36,803 nucleotides of DNA from Clostridium sp. (GTDB lineage Bacteria > Bacillota > Clostridia > Lachnospirales > Lachnospiraceae), in contig SFNH01000028.1 of NCBI GenBank assembly GCA_004554205.1, positions 1-36,803 on the forward strand, given 5' to 3'. Both the position numbers and the translations under genes were made by a program. Of the stretch, positions 18,817 through 25,853 are shown piece by piece. Within the stretch, counting starts at the first letter, position 1; each line of letters starts with the position of its first letter. The notes beneath the pieces were generated by a model. That model did not search any database, had not been told where the DNA came from, and was given only the letters and a program-made list of their open reading frames with translations.

Positions 18817-19725
18817 ATGAGCCATTTGACTGAAAAGCTGAGACAGGTTCTGGGCGTTGAGGCTGTGCGCTTAAACGAGCCCATGAGCCGTCATACCACG
18901 TTCCGGGTCGGCGGGCCTGCGGACGTCTTTGTGGAGCCGGGGACGGCAGAGGAGCTTATATGTGTGTGCCGCATCTGCGCGGAGGAGAATGTGCCCTTCT
19001 ATATTCTTGGAAACGGGAGCAATCTGCTCGTGAGCGACGAGGGCTTTCGCGGGGTCGTAGCGGCGATCGGAAAGGCATGGAGTTCGGTTGCGGTGGAGGG
19101 CGTGCACATACGGGTCGGGGCGGGCGCCATGCTCTCGGCGGTCGCAAAAAGAGCGGCGGGAGCCTCGCTGACCGGTCTTGAGTTCGCCGCGGGCATTCCC
19201 GGGACGGTCGGCGGCGCCGTGGTGATGAATGCGGGAGCTTACGGCGGGGAGATGAGCCAGGTTCTTGCTACTGTCACGGTACTGACGCCGGAGGGCGAGG
19301 TGAGGCGGCTTCCTGCCGGGGAGCTTGAGCTTGGCTACCGCACAAGCTGTATCTTGCAGCGCGGCTATGTGGTGCTCGAGGCGGAGTTTACCTTAGAGTC
19401 GGGCGATGAGAACGCGATCCGCGCCACGATAGAGGAGTTTGCGGCAAGGCGCCGGGAAAAGCAGCCCCTGGAATATCCGAGCGCGGGGAGTACCTTCAAG
19501 CGGCCCGAGGGGCATTTCGCGGGAAAGCTGATCGAGGACGCCGGCCTTTCCGGCTTTACGGTGGGCGGAGCCCAGGTGTCCGAGAAGCACTGCGGTTTTA
19601 TCATCAACCGCGGGGACGCCACGGCGGCGGACATCATGGAGCTGTGCCGGAATGTGCAGCGGCGCGTCAGGGAAATGTCCGGCGTGGAGCTTGAACTCGA
19701 AGTAAAAACATTGGGGAATTTTTAA
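18817..19725 (+). CDS. murB: UDP-N-acetylmuramate dehydrogenase
   Basis: FAD enzyme that reduces UDP-GlcNAc-enolpyruvate to UDP-MurNAc in peptidoglycan synthesis; cytoplasmic. The 302-residue protein has HTTFRVGGPADVFVEP, GNGSNLLVSDEGFRG and AGIPGTVGGAVVMNAGAYGG FAD-binding motifs, plus the PSAGSTFKRP segment with the proton-donor Ser and a C-terminal FTVGGAQVSEKHCGFIIN. It resembles type II MurB. The start ATG 18817 follows AGAGGG and is 20 bases past hprK. The frame is open upstream into hprK, but that part is out-of-frame shadow. Confidence 0.96.
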   Translation: MSHLTEKLRQVLGVEAVRLNEPMSRHTTFRVGGPADVFVEPGTAEELICVCRICAEENVPFYILGNGSNLLVSDEGFRGVVAAIGKAWSSVAVEGVHIRVGAGAMLSAVAKRAAGASLTGLEFAAGIPGTVGGAVVMNAGAYGGEMSQVLATVTVLTPEGEVRRLPAGELELGYRTSCILQRGYVVLEAEFTLESGDENAIRATIEEFAARRREKQPLEYPSAGSTFKRPEGHFAGKLIEDAGLSGFTVGGAQVSEKHCGFIINRGDATAADIMELCRNVQRRVREMSGVELELEVKTLGNF

Positions 19726-19749
19726 ACGGGATACCTCGGAGGAAGACCG

Positions 19750-20625
19750 ATGAAATTAGTCATTGTAACGGGAATGTCGGGAGCGGGCAAGACGGTTGCC
19801 CTGAAAATGTTGGAGGATCTGGGATTTTACTGTGTGGATAACCTGCCGATCCCGCTGATGGAGCCGTTTGCCGAGCTGGCGGTGCAGAAGTCGTCCGCCC
19901 ACGGGCAGGTCGCTCTGGGGATCGATATCAGGAGCGGGGAGGATCTCCCCAGGCTGGCGCAGGTGCTTGAAAGCTGGAAAGAGCAGGCGCTCCCCTATGA
20001 GATCTTATTTCTGGACTGCCGGGATGAGATCTTAGTCAAGCGTTACAAGGAGACGAGGCGCACGCATCCCCTCGCGGGGACGGGGCGGGTCGACAGCGGT
20101 ATCCGGCTTGAGCGGCAGAAGCTTCTGTTCTTAAAGGAGCAGGCGGACGTCATCATAGATACGAGCAAGCTTCTGACAAAGGAGCTGAGAAAAGAGCTCG
20201 AGAGGATTTTTTTAGAGAACCGAAAATACAAAAATCTGTTTATCACAGTGCTCTCCTTCGGCTTTAAATACGGGCTTCCGGCGGACGCGGATCTTGTGTT
20301 TGACGTGCGCTTTTTGCCGAATCCCTACTATGTGGAGGCGCTGCGCGCCCACACGGGGCAGGAGGCCGCGGTACAGGAGTATGTGCGCCTGGGCGGCACA
20401 GCGGACGCGTTTTCGGAAAAGCTGTTTGATATGTTGGATTTTCTCATCCCGAACTATGTCAAGGAGGGGAAGAACCAGCTTGTGATCGCTGTCGGATGTA
20501 CCGGCGGGAAGCACCGCTCCGTGGCGGTCGCGGAGGCGGTATTCGATCATCTGCGCGGCTGCGAGGAGTATGGACTGAAGCTGGAACACCGGGATATCGG
20601 GCGGGACAGTACACAAAAGGAGTAG
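19750..20625 (+). CDS. rapZ: RNase adapter / nucleotide-binding protein RapZ (YvcJ)
   Basis: P-loop protein of the RapZ/YvcJ family. In E. coli RapZ guides RNase E to the sRNA GlmZ; YvcJ of Bacillus hydrolyses nucleotides and its role is less clear. The 291-residue protein has the Walker A GMSGAGKT at residues 8-15, DNLP near 31, the LFLDCRDEILVKRYKETRRTHPL region, and the C-terminal VGCTGGKHRSVAVAE motif typical of the RNA-binding domain. It precedes whiA as in Bacillus, but yvcK, which usually sits between them, is absent here. Confidence 0.95.
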   Translation: MKLVIVTGMSGAGKTVALKMLEDLGFYCVDNLPIPLMEPFAELAVQKSSAHGQVALGIDIRSGEDLPRLAQVLESWKEQALPYEILFLDCRDEILVKRYKETRRTHPLAGTGRVDSGIRLERQKLLFLKEQADVIIDTSKLLTKELRKELERIFLENRKYKNLFITVLSFGFKYGLPADADLVFDVRFLPNPYYVEALRAHTGQEAAVQEYVRLGGTADAFSEKLFDMLDFLIPNYVKEGKNQLVIAVGCTGGKHRSVAVAEAVFDHLRGCEEYGLKLEHRDIGRDSTQKE

Positions 20626-20634
20626 GAGCAGGCG

Positions 20635-21594
20635 ATGTCATTTTCATCAAGGGTGAAGGAGGAACTGTCGAGGCAGCTTTCCCCGGCAAGGCACTGCCGG
20701 ATCGCGGAGATCGCCGCGATCCTCAGTCTGTGCGGGCGGGTTCAGATATCGGAGCGGAACCGTTACCGGGTGAAAATTTACACGGAAAACGCGGCAGTTG
20801 CAAGAAAGTACTTTACATTATTGAAAAAAACATTTAATATAAGAGCTGATGTCTCCATAAGACAGGGCGTTAAGAACCACAGAGGCCGCACCTACGCGGT
20901 CTGCGTCGGCGCACACGAGGATGCGCTCCGCGTGCTTCAGGCAGTCAAGCTGATCGACCGGAACGGGGAGATCGAGGAGAATCTTTCCCTGGCGCAGAAT
21001 GTGGTGATCATGCAGAACTGCTGCAAGCGCGCGTTCATTCGCGGCGCGTTCCTGGCGGCAGGTTCCATCAGCGACCCGGAGAAATTCTACCACTTTGAGA
21101 TCGCCTGTCAGGCGCGCGCAAAGGCGCTGCAGCTTCAGGGGCTGATCCTCTCCTTCGGGCTGGACGGAAAGATCGTGCAGCGCAAGAAGTATTTTGTGGT
21201 CTACATCAAGGAGGGAAGCCAGATCGTGGATATCCTGAACGTGATGGAGGCGCCGGTAGCCCTGATGGAGCTTGAGAATATCCGCATTGTAAAGGAGATG
21301 CGCGGGAGCGTGAACCGGAAAGTGAACTGTGAGACCGCCAATATCAACAAGACGGTGTCGGCGGCAGTCAAGCAGATGGAGGACATCACCCTGATCCGGG
21401 ACACGGTCGGCTTCGGCAAACTGCCGGACAATTTAAGAGAGATTGCCGAGCTTCGCCTGTCAAGGCCGGAGGCGACGCTAAAGGAGCTTGGCGAGGCGCT
21501 CATGCCCCCGGTGGGGAAGTCCGGGGTAAACCACAGGTTCAGAAAGCTTGGCATCATAGCGGAGAGGCTGCGGGAGGAACGGCCGGACACATAA
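20635..21594 (+). CDS. whiA: DNA-binding protein WhiA
   Basis: WhiA family protein with an N-terminal LAGLIDADG-like fold and a C-terminal helix-turn-helix. In Streptomyces it is a sporulation transcription factor; in Bacillus it affects division and chromosome segregation. The 319 residues start MSFSSRVKEELSRQ and include the RAFIRGAFLAAGSISDPEKFYHFE region, read here in two parts near residues 125-150. The C-terminus has LREIAELRLSRPEATLKELG, the conserved HTH. It begins nine bases after rapZ and is followed by the Crh-like gene. Confidence 0.95.
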   Translation: MSFSSRVKEELSRQLSPARHCRIAEIAAILSLCGRVQISERNRYRVKIYTENAAVARKYFTLLKKTFNIRADVSIRQGVKNHRGRTYAVCVGAHEDALRVLQAVKLIDRNGEIEENLSLAQNVVIMQNCCKRAFIRGAFLAAGSISDPEKFYHFEIACQARAKALQLQGLILSFGLDGKIVQRKKYFVVYIKEGSQIVDILNVMEAPVALMELENIRIVKEMRGSVNRKVNCETANINKTVSAAVKQMEDITLIRDTVGFGKLPDNLREIAELRLSRPEATLKELGEALMPPVGKSGVNHRFRKLGIIAERLREERPDT

Positions 21595-21669
21595 GGCGCG
21601 GGGAGAGCCGCGCGGCGTTTCGGTGTGCATGGGAGCGGAGGACGCGCCCGAAAAATGAGGAGGATAGTT

Positions 21670-21927
21670 ATGATAAAGAAGACGATCACGATTGGACTTG
21701 CATCCGGTCTTGAGGCGAGAGCGATAGCGATGCTGGTACAGATTGCCAGCCAGTATGAGAGCCGGATCTATGTGGAAAACAGTGCGGCCCGCGTGAATGC
21801 GAAGAGCATTATGGGAATGATGACCTTAAGTCTGGGCGCCGGGGAGAGCATCACCGTCTCTGCGGAGGGCGCGGACGAGGATAAGGCGATGGATGAGATC
21901 GAAACCTACCTGACAGGCGAGCAATAA
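21670..21927 (+). CDS. Crh-like HPr-family protein (Glu at position 15)
   Basis: An 85-residue HPr-fold protein. It keeps the regulatory NAKSIMGMM segment with Ser at residue 46, the HprK target. The catalytic His15 of HPr is replaced: the segment reads SGLEARAIA, with Glu at 15 and Ala instead of Pro at 18. It therefore cannot carry a PEP-derived phosphate on His and resembles Crh, which has Gln there in Bacillus. Its place just after whiA matches crh in Bacillus. The start ATG 21670 has GAGGAGG six bases upstream. A terminator follows. Confidence 0.88.
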   Translation: MIKKTITIGLASGLEARAIAMLVQIASQYESRIYVENSAARVNAKSIMGMMTLSLGAGESITVSAEGADEDKAMDEIETYLTGEQ

Positions 21928-21950
21928 CCTCTTTATGGATGAATGATACG

Positions 21951-21990
21951 GGCGGGAGAAAGGCGTGTGAAAGCGCCTGCCCCGCCTTTT
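21951..21990 (+). terminator. Terminator of the hprK-crh-like operon
   Basis: GGCGGG (21951-21956) pairs with CCCGCC (21981-21986) and AGGCG (21961-21965) with CGCCT (21974-21978), followed by TTTT. The last gene of the cluster ends 24 bases upstream. Confidence 0.75.
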
Positions 21991-22120
21991 CCGTTGCGTT
22001 TAACTTAACAACCACAACGAAAAAATGATGTTTTGGACTTTGAAAAGACAGTTTTACGGGAAATATGGAGCGAATTGTCTGAAAAAAATGAATTTTCATG
22101 TAAAATCAATAAATATTTTA

Positions 22121-22150
22121 ACAATATAAAGCAGCAAAGTACAATATAAA
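22121..22150 (+). promoter_or_regulatory. Direct repeat ACAATATAAA upstream of the NRAMP gene, possible operator
   Basis: ACAATATAAA occurs at 22121-22130 and 22141-22150, 20 bases (about two helical turns) apart, in an AT-rich stretch just upstream of the strong NRAMP promoter. An imperfect TTCACA...TGTGGAA inverted repeat follows near 22161-22183. Spacing on one helix face suggests binding of a regulator, but which one is unknown. The rest of the 22000-22120 spacer shows no gene. Confidence 0.35.
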
Positions 22151-22187
22151 ATCTGTGACATTCACATGATTGTAATTGTGGAAGCGA

Positions 22188-22216
22188 TTGACAAATGCGT
22201 CTGTTCCGTTTATACT
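22188..22216 (+). promoter_or_regulatory. Strong promoter of the NRAMP-pxp cluster
   Basis: Perfect TTGACA at 22188-22193, 17-base spacer, TATACT at 22211-22216. A leader of about 38 bases with ATAAGGAGG leads to the ATG at 22261. Confidence 0.85.
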
Positions 22217-22260
22217 AGCGAACAACAACCAACTACTGATGAAATAAGGAGGGCTCTGAT

Positions 22261-23475
22261 ATGAGTGAGAAAAAGAAAAGTGGCGGTGCATTGCTCGGAG
22301 CGGCGTTTCTGATGGCGACATCGGCGATCGGCCCCGGGTTTTTGACCCAGACGGCGCAGTTTACCGGAACCCAGAAAGTAAGCTTCGGATTTGTGATTCT
22401 GGTATCGATCATCCTCTCGGCGATCGCCCAGATGAATATCTGGCGTGTGCTGTGCATCAGCGGTCTGCGCGGTCAGGACGTTGCGAATAAGATCATTCCG
22501 GGGCTCGGATATTTTGTGGCATTCATGGTCGCGCTCGGCGGACTGGCATTCAACATCGGAAATGTCGGCGGCGGCGCGCTTGGCTTTAACACCCTGTTAG
22601 GCATTCCAACGAAGGTGGGATGCGCGCTCGCGGGTGCGGTGGCGATCGCGGTGTTCGTTGTAAAGAACGCGAAGTCTGCGATGGATACCCTGGCTAAGAT
22701 TCTCGGCGGCATTATGATCGTCGTGATCTTCGGCATCATTATCGTCGTGAAACCGCCGGTGGGCGATGCGATCAAAAATACCTTTGTTCCCGAGGCCGGC
22801 GTTTCCAACCTGATTCCGGCGATCATCACCCTGGTGGGCGGCACCGTGGGCGGATACATAACGTTTGCGGGCGCACACCGCCTGATCGACGCGGGGATCA
22901 CCGGCGAGGATAATTTAAAAGAGATCAACAAGAGCTCCATTATGGGCATTGGAATCGCGACGATCGTCCGTGTATTTCTGTTCCTGGCAGTTTTGGGCGT
23001 TGTCGTGAATCTGGCGGACGGCGTGAAGTTAGACGCCTCTAACCCGGCGGCAGACGCATTCCGCCTCGGCGCGGGCGAGCTCGGCTATCGCTTCGCGGGT
23101 CTTGTCCTTTTGTGCGCGGCGGTTACCTCCATCATCGGAGCGGCTTACACCTCCGTGTCCTTCTTAAAGACGTTCCACCCGGCGATCGCAAAGAATGAGA
23201 ACTGGGTTATCATCGGTTTCATCGCGGTATCGACCGTGATCATGATCCTGCTCGGGCAGCCGGCGACTCTGCTTGTGCTGGCGGGCGCGTTAAACGGCCT
23301 GATCCTCCCGATCACCTTAGGGATCTGCCTGATTGCGGCAAAGAAGAAATCCATCATGGGTGAGAATTACAGGCACCCGACTATTCTCCTGCTTCTCGGA
23401 GTGATCGTGGTACTGATCACCGCTTACCTGGGAATCACAACGTTTGTGTCAAAGATGGGGAGCCTGTTTGTATAA
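22261..23475 (+). CDS. Divergent NRAMP-family membrane transporter (YcsG-like)
   Basis: Integral membrane protein of 404 residues with about eleven hydrophobic segments and the NRAMP fold opening SAIGPGFL. Canonical NRAMP metal transporters have DPGN in helix 1 and MPH in helix 6. Here helix 1 reads GPGFLTQTAQFTGT (residues 24-37) and helix 6 TFAGAHRL (201-208), so the metal ligands are missing. Bacillus ycsG, another NRAMP-like gene, also lies with ycsF-kipI-kipA. The substrate may be the compound processed by the pxp enzymes, not a metal (inference). It has a strong promoter and a strong terminator after it. Confidence 0.82.
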   Translation: MSEKKKSGGALLGAAFLMATSAIGPGFLTQTAQFTGTQKVSFGFVILVSIILSAIAQMNIWRVLCISGLRGQDVANKIIPGLGYFVAFMVALGGLAFNIGNVGGGALGFNTLLGIPTKVGCALAGAVAIAVFVVKNAKSAMDTLAKILGGIMIVVIFGIIIVVKPPVGDAIKNTFVPEAGVSNLIPAIITLVGGTVGGYITFAGAHRLIDAGITGEDNLKEINKSSIMGIGIATIVRVFLFLAVLGVVVNLADGVKLDASNPAADAFRLGAGELGYRFAGLVLLCAAVTSIIGAAYTSVSFLKTFHPAIAKNENWVIIGFIAVSTVIMILLGQPATLLVLAGALNGLILPITLGICLIAAKKKSIMGENYRHPTILLLLGVIVVLITAYLGITTFVSKMGSLFV

Positions 23476-23501
23476 GAGGATGTGAGCATAGAGTGAGGAG
23501 A

Positions 23502-23534
23502 CTGCCGCAAAATTATTTTGCGGCAGCCCTTTTT
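23502..23534 (+). terminator. Strong terminator between the NRAMP gene and pxpB
   Basis: An 11-bp perfect stem, CTGCCGCAAAA (23502-23512) with TTTTGCGGCAG (23516-23526), three-base loop, then CCC and TTTTT. It would reduce transcription into pxpB. The pxpB frame is open across it, which argues against a start upstream of the hairpin. Confidence 0.85.
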
Positions 23535-23567
23535 ACACGATCAATGGGAAAGGAGCGCGTTCACGAG

Positions 23568-24299
23568 ATGACACACAAAATCAGGATTCTGACTGCCGGT
23601 GATTCCTCCCTTCTGGTGGAATTCGGGAATGAGATCAGCCCGGAGATCAACCGCAAGGTCACCTCTACGGTTCAGTTTATGCGGGAGCAGCACATCGACG
23701 GCGTGGTGGATACGATCCCGGCATTCTGTTCGCTTCTGGTCAATTACGACCCGAGAGTCATCAGCTATGAGAAAATGAAGAAAAGGCTGGAAAACCTGAT
23801 CAAGTTAGATATCGAGACGGGCGAAGGAGCCAAAAAAGTCTATGAGATCCCCGTTTTATACGGCGGGGAGTGCGGGCCGGATCTTGCGGCTATCGCGGAG
23901 CACGCGGGTCTGACGGAGGAGGAGGTCATAAGGATCCATTCCTCAAGGGATTATCTCATCTATATGCTGGGCTTCCTTCCGGGCTTCTGCTATCTGGGAG
24001 GCCTTGACGAGCGGATTCACACGCCGAGGCTTCAGAATCCCCGGCTGAAGATCCGTGCCGGAAGCGTCGGGATCGGCGGTTCCCAGACCGGCATCTACCC
24101 GCTCGATTCCCCGGGTGGATGGCAGCTTATGGGAATGACGCCGGTAAAGACCTATGACCCGACCCGCGCGGTTCCGATTCTGGTGGAGGCGGGCGACTAT
24201 ATCCGCTTTGTCCCGATCAACGAGACGGAGTACCACCGCATCAAGGAGCTTGCGGACAGGGGAGAATATCAGTGCGTCATTCACGGAGGGGAGGTATAG
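23568..24299 (+). CDS. pxpB: 5-oxoprolinase subunit PxpB / KipI family (carboxyltransferase C-D type)
   Basis: KipI-type protein. PxpB with PxpC and PxpA forms prokaryotic 5-oxoprolinase; the same fold (Pfam carboxyltransferase subdomain C and D) is part of urea carboxylase. The 243-residue protein from ATG 23568 has GDSSLLVEFGNEI, the MLGFLPGFCYLGGLDERIHTPR segment split around its PGFCYLG core, and SVGIGGSQTGIYPLDSPGGW in the conserved order. AAAGGAG lies about 12 bases upstream, a little far. A frame 25 codons longer would run through the terminator and is unlikely. pxpC follows one base after the stop. Confidence 0.9.
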   Translation: MTHKIRILTAGDSSLLVEFGNEISPEINRKVTSTVQFMREQHIDGVVDTIPAFCSLLVNYDPRVISYEKMKKRLENLIKLDIETGEGAKKVYEIPVLYGGECGPDLAAIAEHAGLTEEEVIRIHSSRDYLIYMLGFLPGFCYLGGLDERIHTPRLQNPRLKIRAGSVGIGGSQTGIYPLDSPGGWQLMGMTPVKTYDPTRAVPILVEAGDYIRFVPINETEYHRIKELADRGEYQCVIHGGEV

Positions 24300-24300
24300 C

Positions 24301-25308
24301 ATGGGGATTCGTATTTTGAAGGCCGGGATGATGACTACGGTTCAGGACATGGGCCGCACCGGGTATCAGAGCCAGGGCTTCCCGGTCGCCGGGGTCATGG
24401 ATGTGCGCTCTTTCCAGATTGCAAACCTGCTCTTAGATAATCCTGAAAATGAGGCGGTGCTTGAGTTCACGCTGATCGGGCCGACGCTTGAGTTCACCTC
24501 CGAGACGCTGATCGCGATCACGGGCGGGGATTTCCAGCCGATGTTAAATGGGGAGCCTGCGCCGATGTACACCGCGCTCTACATCAATAAGGGGGATGTG
24601 TTAAAGTTCGGGAGCGCCCGGACGGGAAGCCGCGGCTATATTGCGTTCTCCAGTTATTTGAAGGTTCCGGTGGTGATGGGGAGCCGCTGTACGAATATGA
24701 AGAGCTCCATCGGCGGATTTAAGGGGAGAAAGCTTAAGGAGGGCGATTACATCGGATTCCGCATCAAGCGCAGATACCTTCCGTTTTTTTTGTCAAGACA
24801 CTTAGACCTCGATGAGTATGATCAGGAGGAGGCTGTGATCCGCGTCGTGATGGGGCCGCAGGACGATATGTTCAGCAGGCAGGGGATCGAGACATTCTTA
24901 AATTCCGAGTACACGGTGACAAGCGACTTTGACCGGATGGGATGCAGGCTGGAGGGCCCCTTTATCGCGAGAAAAGAGAATACGGACATGATCTCCGAGG
25001 GGATCGCGTTCGGCTCCATCCAGGTGCCGGCACACGGAAAGCCGATCATACTCTTAGCGGATCGCCAGACGACCGGCGGATACCCGAAGATCGCGACGGT
25101 GGCGTCCGTGGATATCCCGAAGGTGGTGCAGAGAAAGACCGACCACAAGCTTACGTTTAAGGCGGTCTGTGTGGAGGAGGCGCAGGCGCTGTATCTGGAG
25201 GCGTTAGAGGAGTTAAATGAGATGAGAAAGAAGATTCACAGTCCATGCAAAGAGGTGCTGGAATGCCGGCTGACCTCGAAGCGGATACGCAGGCTTTTAG
25301 AGAGCTGA
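24301..25308 (+). CDS. pxpC: 5-oxoprolinase subunit PxpC / KipA family (carboxyltransferase A-B type)
   Basis: KipA-type protein, partner of PxpB; Pfam calls the fold carboxyltransferase subdomain A and B. The 335-residue protein starts MGIRILKAGMMTTVQDMGRT and has the GFPVAGVMDVRSF, EFTLIGPTLEF and GGDF motifs of the family, then GPQDDMF and DRQTTGGYPKIA near residues 181 and 256. The ATG lies one base after the pxpB stop with GGAGGGGAGG inside the end of pxpB, so the two are surely coupled. Upstream open frame is pxpB shadow. Confidence 0.9.
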   Translation: MGIRILKAGMMTTVQDMGRTGYQSQGFPVAGVMDVRSFQIANLLLDNPENEAVLEFTLIGPTLEFTSETLIAITGGDFQPMLNGEPAPMYTALYINKGDVLKFGSARTGSRGYIAFSSYLKVPVVMGSRCTNMKSSIGGFKGRKLKEGDYIGFRIKRRYLPFFLSRHLDLDEYDQEEAVIRVVMGPQDDMFSRQGIETFLNSEYTVTSDFDRMGCRLEGPFIARKENTDMISEGIAFGSIQVPAHGKPIILLADRQTTGGYPKIATVASVDIPKVVQRKTDHKLTFKAVCVEEAQALYLEALEELNEMRKKIHSPCKEVLECRLTSKRIRRLLES

Positions 25309-25390
25309 GATGGTAATGCGCGGTGAAAGTTCGGGCAGAGCTGGCTGTGAAGCTGTTTAACACTTGCGAAGAAAGAAAGGAGCGGCAGGA

Positions 25391-25834
25391 ATGGATTTAG
25401 AGAAGATTGCAGGTCTTGTAAAGATTATTGAGGATTCTTCCTTAAAGGAGTTTACCTATAAGGAGGGCGATGTGAAGGTGACGATGAGCAAGCTGGATCA
25501 TGCGCCGATCGTGGCTGCCGGGCTTCCCGCCGCGGCTCCTGTGGCGGCGCCTGCCGCTCTCGTGAATGTGGAGGAGGATGAGGAGACGGAGGAAGCGCTG
25601 TTCATCACGTCCCCGATCGTTGGAACCTTCTATTCCGCGGCGGCGCCGGACGTGCCCGCGTATGTGCGTGTCGGCGACCGCATCAAGGAGGGCCAGACGG
25701 TATGTATCCTGGAGGCCATGAAGCTGATGAATGAGATCCAGTGTGAGTTTGACTGCGAGATCGAGGCTGTTTTAGTCAGCAACGAGCAGAAGGTGGAGTA
25801 TGGCCAGCCATTGTTCCGCGTGAAGAAAATATGA
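25391..25834 (+). CDS. accB: Biotin carboxyl carrier protein (AccB-like)
   Basis: Carries biotin between a biotin carboxylase and a carboxyltransferase. The 147-residue protein has an N-terminal helical region, an Ala/Pro-rich hinge (PAAAPVAAPAAL near residues 47-58), and a biotinyl domain with ILEAMKLMNE, whose Lys is the biotinylation site, and the PLFRVKKI end. The start ATG 25391 follows AAAGGAG; nine in-frame codons upstream are not used. It lies between pxpC and accC, with no acyl-CoA carboxyltransferase gene in the window, so it probably serves the pxp system and not fatty acid synthesis. Confidence 0.9.
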   Translation: MDLEKIAGLVKIIEDSSLKEFTYKEGDVKVTMSKLDHAPIVAAGLPAAAPVAAPAALVNVEEDEETEEALFITSPIVGTFYSAAAPDVPAYVRVGDRIKEGQTVCILEAMKLMNEIQCEFDCEIEAVLVSNEQKVEYGQPLFRVKKI

Positions 25835-25853
25835 TCCGCAGGAGGTTGGAGTG

